Below, piece after piece: positions 33,571-43,460 of a stretch of DNA of 64,000 bases. Source of the stretch: Sabethes cyaneus (taxonomy: Eukaryota > Arthropoda > Insecta > Diptera > Culicidae). The translations under genes were made by a program, and so were the position numbers. The notes under the pieces were generated by a model, which was given only the letters and a program-made list of their open reading frames with translations, was not told where the DNA came from and did no database searches. Within the stretch, counting starts at the first letter, position 1. Every line of letters starts with the position of its first letter. The DNA lies in NCBI RefSeq assembly GCF_943734655.1, contig NC_071353.1, forward strand, positions 155,944,179-156,008,178, written 5' to 3'.

Positions 33571-33860
33571 TCCTTATTTCAAGTAAAACGAATCCAATTT
33601 CCTTTCCATCCCCATATTCAAGTCTAATTTAATGTCCAATGTCACGTTCAATTGAAGTCCAATTTCTCCGTTTCCACTTCCAGCCACAGTCCAATTTCGA
33701 ATCAAGTTTAAAGTCAAATTACCATTTCAGATTAAAATAAATCTTTAAGCCCAAATTAGACCAAGATAAATTCACGTCTCATTGACTTCCCTATGTGAAG
33801 TTCGATTTCAAATACAATTTCAACTTTAATTTAAGATGCAATTGAACCCGAAAGTCCACA
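33571..33860. repeat. Degenerate hexamer-periodic DNA, continued
   Basis: Returns to TTCAAGTCTAATTTaatgTCCAATTTC-like units after the purine tract, so the purine block lies inside the AATTTCAAGTCC-type array. Confidence 0.6.
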
Positions 33861-34074
33861 GTTTCCAACCAAATCGGCCGATTTTTTTATGATAAGTAAT
33901 AACATAGATTCGCCATCCTACGATTACTCAGTTTTAGGCTAGGCCAAAACTGAATTCTGAAACGTCGGGTGCCCCACCTTTGGTTCATGTCTGTGCATGC
34001 TAGTGATTACGGACGCTGAAGGAAGTTGATCGACATGTGCTAGGCGGAAAAAGCCTGTGATTAATATTTGAAGT

Positions 34075-34285
34075 CAAAATGCAAAATGGTGTGTAGCACG
34101 GACGAATGAACGAACGAGCTTAGTCAGCTATGCTGATATAGTGAAGCCAGTACAATGTGGCAGGTTGCGGTGGGCTGGTCACGTGGCTAGAATGCCCGAT
34201 GCACGAGTATTCAAAACTGTTTTCAGCAGAGAACCAGCAGAAGCACAATTCGATAACGGATCGTCGCCGTTAAAGTAAAGTAAGT
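34075..34285 (+). repeat. RTE-like element 3' tail
   Basis: Forward translation gives ANELSQLYADIVKPVQ-like residues then GRLRWAGHVARMPDARVFKT near 34160-34215, the conserved RLxWAGH(V/I)xRMPD block. It ends in AAAGTAAAGTAAGT. 5'-truncated copy. Confidence 0.7.
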
Positions 34286-37200
34286 TAGTTCTTCCACACT
34301 CTATTAATATATTTTTTTTTATTGTATCACCTACATTTTCTCATTATTCACTAAAATATCAGAAGACAGGTCTTGATTTTCTATGAAAAGTGTCGATAGA
34401 TGATAAGCGCCATCATCTGAAGCATCATCAATCAATATTAACAATTTAAGAGGGCAAGAGTTAGGGCTAGGGCTAGGACCAGGATTGAATTCTGACAGAG
34501 TCATGCCAACCTCTGGTCGTTGGTTGGCATGAAATCCGTCCATTGAAAACGTCATTATTGGCAAAATGGAAGGAACCTGACCTCTAGGTTCAGTATGAGG
34601 ACGGGGCAGTCAAATAAAAGTGCGAAATATGTATGGAAGGTACCACCATCAGGTCCTAATCATAAAACCTGTCGAGCAGAGCAGTGTGTGGCTGGCCTAT
34701 CAGTCAGTGGAAAAAACTTTTCCGTATCAAATCGATGACGGTAAGAGTGATTAAACTTCAACGGCCATACTGAAGCCAATCGGAACTTTCTAGTTCTTCA
34801 AGCCCAGTGCGAATGATGCACTTTCGATTAAATTCCCCAGCCAGTTTTATGTTGGTTGGAGTGTAAGTGTAATGTAACTAGCGTGCTCCGACTGACGGTA
34901 GCGTCCGACTTTCCTATCCCATTGAACTGATAATGTATGCAACGGATTGGATAACAGCGTGATTCGTTGGATAGCCGTCGATTGAATCCGACTCTTTCAC
35001 TCATTTACAGGAGATAATTATCAGCTGAAACCGGGAGGCATTCGCCTGAAAGCCTTGCGCTGTCTGTCATTATGACACGATTTTCCCTTTCAAGTGGTCT
35101 CATAAGCCGGCTAAATATTATGATTAGCGAAAAAACAAACCACTTAACATGCGTGTGATACCGGCGTATCGATACCGGGAAGTCCACCGCCGTCAGTAGA
35201 GGGCCTGTAAAACACTCGAACCGATCGCTGTCCTGTAATGCATGAAATTCCGATTACGCGCCTTCCGGTGTGATATGCCGGTGTGGTCGAATATCGCCGT
35301 CATTTTGCGTTCGGTTATGTTGAGCAAAATTTCCTAGTGATACCTGGCCACTCGGAACACGCAGTTCGGTACCTTACCGAGCCAGTATGCAGTAGCTAGG
35401 TAATTAGCAGTTCGCCTTCGCCCGCGGCTGTTACCGCATAATATTCGCGCCTGTCACTTCGGAGTACGGAAATTTGACTGCAACAGGCCAATCAGTCCCA
35501 ACCATCGAAGCAGGAAGCTTCGCTCGCACCCCAAACAACCCGGTCCGGTTTGGCCCGGCCGATCCGAAACGAAAGTAAAACGCCCAAACCTGAACGACCA
35601 GAAGGGATTTTGATTTATGCTGCAGAGCGCTCCGTCGTATGCATGACTGTGGTCGATTACGGCGGGACGCCGGGCCTGGGCCTGGGCCCGGGCTGGCGGG
35701 TTTGGCATATTTTTTATGTTGTTTCTTTCTTTGAAATTTCACTTGCTCGTTCATTGGGGCTCCGTCGCGTCGCGGGTCAGCTTTAGTATGCATTAACAGG
35801 TCCACATGTTCGGCGTTGCGCATTCTGCCGGGCGAAATTGTCACTTTCCCAAAGGGGACGAGGACGGCGACGGCTGCTTGCGCTGCGGACGTGATGCAAA
35901 ACTATTCAAATCACAGTTGACGGCTCGTGTCGGTTGGTTGGGTGATGTGGGGTAAAACCCCTCTTTTATGCTGACTGAAAGACTCTAACTATATGGCAAA
36001 GAAACGCGGTACTTGATCTCAGATCATATCGCGCGGTCGCTTGGCACGGATTACCAACCTCACACAAGTGGGGGGCAATTATTAAAGAAGCTGCCGTCTG
36101 TGTTACAGTCCTATTCAAATGTGAGAAATCGATGTAAAACGCTGAGCAGCATGTTAGCGACGTGCTTTAACCATGTGATTACAACCGGCGAAGCAACGCC
36201 ATCGTTTCGGAAGATAATCAAGATTCATCAATCAAATGTGATTTCACTATCACTGGACCTGGACTGGAGGGGTAAACATAAAAACGAATGCTTTATGGTT
36301 GCACACGTGTAATGAACTCGTAAAGTTAGTTTCTGTGGTATTCCGTACTTAGCCATCTCCTGCGAGTGCGAGTGACTCAAACTGCGTTTACGCGGGAAGC
36401 TATCAAGCACATTTCTCACTTTCTCTCTATTCCAGTTGCGCGCTACCGGCAACTCTCTCTGATATTATGTAAAAGTTGTTCCTGTTGCCTGAAATCAAAT
36501 AAAAAGGAAAACTTTCCAATTATTCCTGTTACATACTTCAGGCAAACGACGTTCTACCTTCATAGTTTCTAATGAGGGATAATCCAAAACTATAAAAAGT
36601 ATGGAGGTCTGTGCCTAAGGGAACGAACAACGGATTCACGTAGAACTACGAAGGCGGGTACAATTCAACAATCAATGCTTGATAATTTGAAAATGTTTAG
36701 CAGTTTGTTACGCAAATTTAAAATTTACTGTATTATAATAACTGTATTATTTGCTGTATATAAATACATTTGTTAAATGAAGTTTAGTTTAAACATCCTA
36801 AATGTTTGTACTCTGTATATAATTTATATCAGTTTCTTAGGGTCTGTAGTTCCACTAAGACCTAAACCACATCTTATGATTGGCGATGATTTCGCCTTTT
36901 GACAATTTTTGCATGACTTGTATAGAACTAGTCAACTTTAAGTAACTGGCTTGAAGCTGGTATGCAGTTGACGAAGTGACTTAAGGAGGTTGCTTACAGC
37001 TACGGTTAAACCGAAAAAATAAATAAATATTCTGGGTTATCATTTACAATACTGATTCGCATTCGTAAATTTCCATGAAATTATCCATAGCAGCATTCAT
37101 TGTGATAGATTGATTTGAAGTATAATTGTCTTACAACTAACATGTAGACAACCAGTTAAAATATCAATTAGCTAACGTCCTCTGCATCTTACCAGTTCCT

Positions 37201-37451
37201 TTCGATACTCTACTTTACAGCGTTACGTCACAACCACAAATATCCCGTAGGCTCTGTTACCGTGTAAGACAATAGTTCTGAACAAATTCTTGCAGTATAT
37301 GGATGCAATCTGGCAAACGGAAAGGATGACTGCTCACTTTTCTATGACGTTCCACTTTCAGGACATCAAATTGAACTAGATTCAATGTCTAAAGATTAAA
37401 TCGGTTGAAGAAAAGGGGTGGTTTTACACTTTAACAAGATTGTTTACTTTA
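34286..37451. other. Unrecognised, possibly unique DNA
   Basis: No family motif on either strand. It contains a three-unit TAGGGC run at 34462-34477 and a GC-rich block at 35400-35900 whose 137-codon reverse frame has no known domain. It may include host regulatory sequence. Confidence 0.4.
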
Positions 37452-38178
37452 CCTAGCCCTAGCCCTAGCCCTAGCCCTAGCCCTAGCCCTAGCCCTAGCC
37501 CTAGCCCTAGCCCTAGCCCTAGCCCTAGCCCTAGCCCTAGCCCTAGCCCTAGCCCTAGCCCTAGCCCTAGCCCTAGCCCTAGCCCTAGCCCTAGCCCTAG
37601 CCCTAGCCCTAGCCCTAGCCCTAGCCCTAGCCCTAGCCCTAGCCCTAGCCCTAGCCCTAGCCCTAGCCCTAGCCCTAGCCCTAGCCCTAGCCCTAGCCCT
37701 AGCCCTAGCCCTAGCCCTAGCCCTAGCCCTAGCCCTAGCCCTAGCCCTAGCCCTAGCCCTAGCCCTAGCCCTAGCCCTAGCCCTAGCCCTAGCCCTAGCC
37801 CTAGCCCTAGCCCTAGCCCTAGCCCTAGCCCTAGCCCTAGCCCTAGCCCTAGCCCTAGCCCTAGCCCTAGCCCTAGCCCTAGCCCTAGCCCTAGCCCTAG
37901 CCCTAGCCCTAGCCCTAGCCCTAGCCCTAGCCCTAGCCCTAGCCCTAGCCCTAGCCCTAGCCCTAGCCCTAGCCCTAGCCCTAGCCCTAGCCCTAGCCCT
38001 AGCCCTAGCCCTAGCCCTAGCCCTAGCCCTAGCCCTAGCCCTAGCCCTAGCCCTAGCCCTAGCCCTAGCCCTAGCCCTAGCCCTAGCCCTAGCCCTAGCC
38101 CTAGCCCTAGCCCTAGCCCTAGCCCTAGCCCTAGCCCTAGCCCTAGCCCTAGCCCTAGCCCTAGCCCTAGCCCTAGCC
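37452..38178. repeat. Telomere-like hexamer satellite (CCCTAG)n, about 121 copies
   Basis: The six-base unit CCTAGC/CCCTAG repeats for 727 bp with no mismatch that I can see. The minus strand is (CTAGGG)n, with a GGG every six bases. The Ser-Pro and Ala-Arg frames through it are artefacts. It joins directly to the 12-mer array. Confidence 0.97.
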
Positions 38179-39130
38179 GAATTCAGAGCCGAATTCAGAG
38201 CCGAATTCAGAGCCGAATTCAGAGCCGAATTCAGAGCCGAATTCAGAGCCGAATTCAGAGCCGAATTCAGAGCCGAATTCAGAGCCGAATTCAGAGCCGA
38301 ATTCAGAGCCGAATTCAGAGCCGAATTCAGAGCCGAATTCAGAGCCGAATTCAGAGCCGAATTCAGAGCCGAATTCAGAGCCGAATTCAGAGCCGAATTC
38401 AGAGCCGAATTCAGAGCCGAATTCAGAGCCGAATTCAGAGCCGAATTCAGAGCCGAATTCAGAGCCGAATTCAGAGCCGAATTCAGAGCCGAATTCAGAG
38501 CCGAATTCAGAGCCGAATTCAGAGCCGAATTCAGAGCCGAATTCAGAGCCGAATTCAGAGCCGAATTCAGAGCCGAATTCAGAGCCGAATTCAGAGCCGA
38601 ATTCAGAGCCGAATTCAGAGCCGAATTCAGAGCCGAATTCAGAGCCGAATTCAGAGCCGAATTCAGAGCCGAATTCAGAGCCGAATTCAGAGCCGAATTC
38701 AGAGCCGAATTCAGAGCCGAATTCAGAGCCGAATTCAGAGCCGAATTCAGAGCCGAATTCAGAGCCGAATTCAGAGCCGAATTCAGAGCCGAATTCAGAG
38801 CCGAATTCAGAGCCGAATTCAGAGCCGAATTCAGAGCCGAATTCAGAGCCGAATTCAGAGCCGAATTCAGAGCCGAATTCAGAGCCGAATTCAGAGCCGA
38901 ATTCAGAGCCGAATTCAGAGCCGAATTCAGAGCCGAATTCAGAGCCGAATTCAGAGCCGAATTCAGAGCCGAATTCAGAGCCGAATTCAGAGCCGAATTC
39001 AGAGCCGAATTCAGAGCCGAATTCAGAGCCGAATTCAGAGCCGAATTCAGAGCCGAATTCAGAGCCGAATTCAGAGCCGAATTCCGAGCCGAATTCAGAG
39101 CCAAATTCAGAGCCGAAGCCGAATTCAGAG
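38179..39130. repeat. 12-bp satellite GAATTCAGAGCC, about 79 copies
   Basis: Each unit has one EcoRI site (GAATTC). The copies are identical until about the last four, where GAATTCCGAGCC, AAATTCAGAGCC and a shortened unit appear before unrelated DNA. The RIQS and NSAL frames are artefacts of a unit length divisible by three. Confidence 0.97.
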
Positions 39131-39134
39131 ATAA

Positions 39135-39400
39135 AGATAAACCAATTTCAAGTATTTTTTCTGAAGATATCAAACTTCTACCTTTTACCCATTTTCAGAA
39201 ATAGACCTTGGCTTATAAACGACCCCTAAAATCACATTTCTTCTTGTAACATGTTTATTTCAACAGACAGCTCAATGTAATGTTCCAGACAACATTTTGT
39301 ACATAAAAGGGGAGTATTTTTGCTGAAGACTGTTTTGCTTTTCCTGCATTAATTAATAAGATATAACTGATTTTAGGTAAAAATCAGAGGGGTTGTGTAC
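39135..39400. repeat. Inverted repeat arm 1
   Basis: AGACAGCTCAATGTAATGTTC, AACATGTTTATTTCAACAG and TAGACCTTGGCTTATAAACG return in reverse complement at 41275-41530. They differ by scattered changes. Arms face each other about 1.9 kb apart. Confidence 0.8.
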
Positions 39401-39515
39401 AAGACACGACCGCATATATAGGTGACGCAGGACTACGTAAGTTTCTTTGTAGTGATAGTAGCATGTATTCTTGCTTGTAATCATTCGATTCTCCATGTAT
39501 ACATGCTATATGCAA
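39378..39515 (+). repeat. Dispersed repeat, inverted copy at 57128-57272
   Basis: AATCAGAGGGGTTGTGTACA, AGACACGACC and AGGACTACGTAAGT recur as complements at 57.13-57.27 kb. The block overlaps the end of inverted arm 1, so the whole may be the terminus of one repeat family. Confidence 0.75.
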
Positions 39516-39784
39516 CATATATACATGCTACATGCGTTGTATGTAACATTTATCCAAGTAGTAACATTGCATACGTTCAATTCTCAAAAGATTCTGCATT
39601 TGAAAACTATTGCTTTCCTGCTACCTTACTGAAATTAAAGACTGTTTTTATTACCCACCGTTGAAGAGATTCTACCAGTTCAATCCTATTTTATCAACAG
39701 CATATCTTTTTACTACACTTCTAATAAAACGACAAGCATGCGTATTCATACAGAGTCGTATTATAACCGAACACTACAGCTGTA

Positions 39785-40130
39785 GCACATTTTTCCAACA
39801 CAGATATCAAATTCGCCGAGGTGTAATCGTCTCGTAGTAAAGATTTTACGATCTGTTGGGAGAACGAACTTGTGTCATTTTTTCTGGCACACTTCCCTAA
39901 CACAGACATCAAATTGGACTAGGTTTAATCGCGTTCGTAAGAAACCTGTTGGCACGAGGGGGCTTTCTTACTCTTTCTGGCGTAGTTCCCAAGCAAGGAC
40001 ATCAAAATGGTCTAGGTTTAACCGCGGTGTTAAGAAATTTTGTTGAAATGAGAAAACTTTGTCACTTGTTTTGGCTTACTTCCCAAGCACAGATATCAAA
40101 TTTGTATAGGTTTAGATCATTGCAAAGAAT
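39785..40130. repeat. Four-unit tandem repeat, period about 95 bp
   Basis: Each unit contains CTTCCcaAgCACAGAcATCAAATT followed by aGGTTTAATCGcg; units start near 39787, 39888, 39980 and 40073. They run straight into the 40130-40392 block, which also occurs alone at 50.5 kb. Confidence 0.7.
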
Positions 40131-40392
40131 CTTCCAACCAATCACGAAGCGATAATTCTGGTAAAATATAGGTTCATTATTTTCAATTTTTCAATAGTTC
40201 AACATCAAGAATCCATACTTTTCTTCATTTGGGTCAATTCTTAGAAGATTTTCCGATCGATTGATGTAAGAATATTGAAAATCTATCGGAAAACCGCTGA
40301 GCTATTAGCGCTCAAAACCTTTCATTTTTCGTGACGCTCGCAATTTTCGATTTTTTGGAATGACACCCTATCTCAAAACTTGCCGTAAGACG
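40130..40392 (+). repeat. Dispersed repeat, copy 1 (copy 2 at 50538-50808)
   Basis: CAACCAATCACGAAGCG, AAGATTTTCCGATCGATTG, GAGCTATTAGCGCTCAAAAC and TTTTTGGAATGACACCCTAT are shared with few differences in the same orientation. Ends at TAAGACGTAGTCCTACGTC. Confidence 0.85.
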
Positions 40393-40810
40393 TAGTCCTA
40401 CGTCAAAACCGTGTGATGAAAAATGTGTACTTTTGCAAGGGTGGTGTTTTCGAAGAAGTAAACAATAAAATATAGCGCATCTTCCTGCACTATTAGGGTG
40501 ACCATGAATTCACCTATTAGGGTGATACAAACTTTTGTTTTATTAAATAATTTCAAAAAAAAAATTTTGTCCAAAACTTGTAGAACATACTAAAATAAGC
40601 AATTTTGCTGAATAAAGTAACTATCTATCTCTTACCGGTTGCGAAATATAATGATGCGTTAAAAAAGAGCACTTAAAAATCAATTACACTCAATAACTTT
40701 GCACACGATTATTTTATTGCTTTCAAATGTTCTACAAAGTTATTCAGTATAGACTAATCTCAAGTTTTTAGTCTTGACCTTGAAATGCGGTCATACATAT
40801 ATATTAATAT

Positions 40811-41023
40811 TTTTTGAAACGATGGTTCTACAATTGATGAAGGGACGGTAGGGGAAAGAAATGAAAATTTTTTGGTGAAGGAGGGGAAGAGCGGAAAGGA
40901 AGGGGGGGGGGGGTATTGGTAGCTATGCTTGACAAGTAGTCATTTTGACTCCTACCTTTTGTCCAATGCTGGAAGCACCTTCCTACCGTCCCTTCATCAA
41001 TTGTAGAACCATCGTTTCAAAAA
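40811..41023. mobile_element. MITE with 42-bp perfect inverted repeats
   Basis: Bases 40811-40852 (starting TTTTTGAAACGATGGTTCTA) and 40982-41023 are exact complements over 42 positions. The 130-bp interior has a G12 run near 40902-40913. The flanks AAAGTTATTCAGTAT occur just right of the element and also about 75 bp left of it. Confidence 0.85.
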
Positions 41024-41274
41024 GTTATTCAGTATGTTGAAATACATATTTTTCTGTGAAGACTGTTTGACGCTAGGACGCACATTTATTAAGTTATAAA
41101 ATGTATGAAAAAAAATCCGCGCTATTCCCAGGTATTCCCAGCCATGGTATTCCCAGGTATTCTCTGAAATACACTTTTGGGCAGATAGCTTTAACTATTC
41201 CCTACAAATTGGTATGCAAACTAATTGCAGATACTTGCAGATGGCTAAGATATTCGGATTTTTCATCAGACGGT

Positions 41275-41530
41275 TTTTAACCTAAAATCAGTTATATCTT
41301 TTTAATTATTGCATATAAAGCAAAACAGTCTTCACCAAAAATATTCCTCTTTTATGTGCAAAATATTTTTTAGAACATCACATTGAGCTGTCTGTTGAAA
41401 TAAACATGTTACAAGAAGAAATGTGATTTGAGGGGTCGTTTATAAACAAAGGTCTATTACTGAAAATGGGTAAAACCTAGAAGTTTCATATCTTCAAAAA
41501 AATTACTTGAAATTGGTTTATCTTTAATAT
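41275..41530. repeat. Inverted repeat arm 2
   Basis: Reverse complement of arm 1 at 39135-39400. Followed by AT-rich DNA up to a CGTAGTCCTACGTC motif at about 41870. Confidence 0.8.
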
Positions 41531-42009
41531 TTAGAAACCAAAACGGCGAAATAAAGTTTACTCAAAAAGTTATTACTTAAATTGTTGTTTAAGTAACGCT
41601 TAAATATTGGACGACCCCTTCAAAATATGCATCAATTTATTATTCAAAAAAAGTTGCCGAAGACCACATTGAGCTGAGACATGCCGTTTAACCGCAAATA
41701 TTTTTGTCCCGAAATTTTAATTTCTGGCCCATAGTGCATCGATACCGACAATGTTGATCTGTTGAAGAGGTGTATACGCTTCTTAAGGAGGAAGCTGCGA
41801 GGATATGATCTATACTAATTCAGCCAAAAAAAGCATCCCGCATGAACAAAAAAGAATCACACAGATTCGTAGTCCTACGTCAAGCACGTTTTTAGATCTT
41901 TCCACTTTTGTTTTCTTATGTTGATTTATTTACTGTTGTAAATGCTCTATTTTGTTTATTTGTATTATAAAAATTCATCTGACTCACAGTCTTAATGAAT
42001 AAGATAATT

Positions 42010-43460
42010 CTAAGTTCTGCTGAAAGCATTAACTAGACGTTCACGGAAAACGTTGATTGGCACATTGAAGTCAAACATATAAAACATTTCATTGAACCGA
42101 TGGCACATAAGTCTAAATGGCTCATGAGCTCCAAATAATCGGTTCCGCGGTTCCAAGAGCAAGAAATTTCGTTGACGTAACGGTCTGATTGGATCATATA
42201 TGTTCAGCTGTTGTAGTAGCGGCGGACAATCGACGTGGTTGTATAATAACTTCGCGGCAAAAATCACTTGGGCAATGCGTCATCTGGATTCCAGAAGCAG
42301 GATACCAAGAAGTCGGCAGCGATCTTCATACGACGGCAGGTTCAACGGATCTCTCCAGGGCAGATGACGAAGCGCGTAGCGGATGAACTTTTTTCTGCAC
42401 CATTTCGATTCTATTGATCCAATTAGCATGAAATGGGCACCATACAATGGAATTCGTTTCAAGGATTGATCTGACAAGTGAGCAATAAAGCGATTTCAGG
42501 CATAGAGGATCGCGAAACTCATCAGCGATTTTAAAAATGAATCCAAGTTGGCGGTTAGCCCGGGATATGATGCTGTCATAGTGGTTTCTGAATGTCAGTT
42601 CGTTATCTAGTAAGACTCCAAGATCTTTTACACATTGTACCCGGACGAGGCTGTGGCCGGAATTAGTGTAGTTGAACTCAATGGGCACACGCTTTCGACA
42701 GAATGAAATTATGTTACACTTGTCAATACTTAACGTTAAGCAGTTTGCGGCACACCAGTCAACAAAAGTATTCAGGTATTCCTGTAGGTCCACACAATCG
42801 CTTTGGGACGTGATGACTTTAAAGATTTTCGTATCATCAGCATAAAACAGTCGACAGCCAAGCGGTAGCAAAAGCGAAACGTCATTAATAAAAATGGAGA
42901 AAAGAAGCGGGCCCAGGTTGCTTCCTTGCGGAACTCCAGAACGATTGGAGAAGCAGTAGGAAACAGTAAATCCCACTTTGACACACAAACTTCGATTAGT
43001 CAAGTATGATCTAAACCAGCAGGCGGCGTCCGTCGAAACACCAAGTCGCTCCATCTTGGCTAACAGTACGCGACAATACAGAACCAATTGAGTCAATGTG
43101 CTGTTGAATGAGTTGAGTATCTGATTTTCGATCAGGAGGCAAATACATGACACCCATACCGATAGTAGCAGCACAGGATGTTTCTATGATCACCCGTAAC
43201 TGTTCGAGGGTGTGGTGGATGGCGGCAGGATCGACACGGCAATTTAAATTAACAGAAACTGCTATCAATACACCACCTCCGCGCATTTTACTACTATTTA
43301 GGTGAGAGCGGTCGTTTCGGAACACAGTATACTGATTCCCAAAGAGTTGAGTAGACAGAATACGTTCATCAAGCCACGTTTCGGTAAGAACTATTATATC
43401 GTAGTCTCCATCAGATACGGCCAGAAAGAAAGAGTCAATTTTCGTGCGTAGCCCGCACAC
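42010..43460 (-). pseudogene. Jockey/CR1-group non-LTR ORF2 with internal deletion
   Basis: From 43460 the EN domain reads DYDIIVLTETWLDERILS (catalytic Glu in TETW), GGGVLIAVSVNLNCRV and GMGVMYLPPDRKSDTQLIQ, then stops near 43070. In another frame, RT starts at VLLAKMERLGVSTDAACWF. It continues with FSNRSGVPQGSNLGPLLFSI, CRLFYADDTKIF (catalytic YADD), KCNIISFCRKR and VRVQCVKDLGVLLDNEL. Frame changes near 42330 lead to a C-terminal tail ending LRQRNFLLLEPRN and a stop at 42010. The EN C-terminus, linker and RT fingers are deleted, so EN and RT palm are abutted. No RNase H is present. Confidence 0.85.

Noticed and set aside
35431..35844. 137-codon reverse frame in GC-rich DNA
   Set aside because: Low-complexity Pro/Gly segment, overlapping frames on the other strand, no recognisable family.
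37440..39173. Two very long open frames (564 and 574 codons) reading Ser-Pro, Ala-Arg, Arg-Ile-Gln-Ser and Asn-Ser-Ala-Leu repeats
   Set aside because: Unit lengths 6 and 12 are divisible by three, so several frames stay open by chance. Base-level perfection without codon variation points to a satellite, not a protein.
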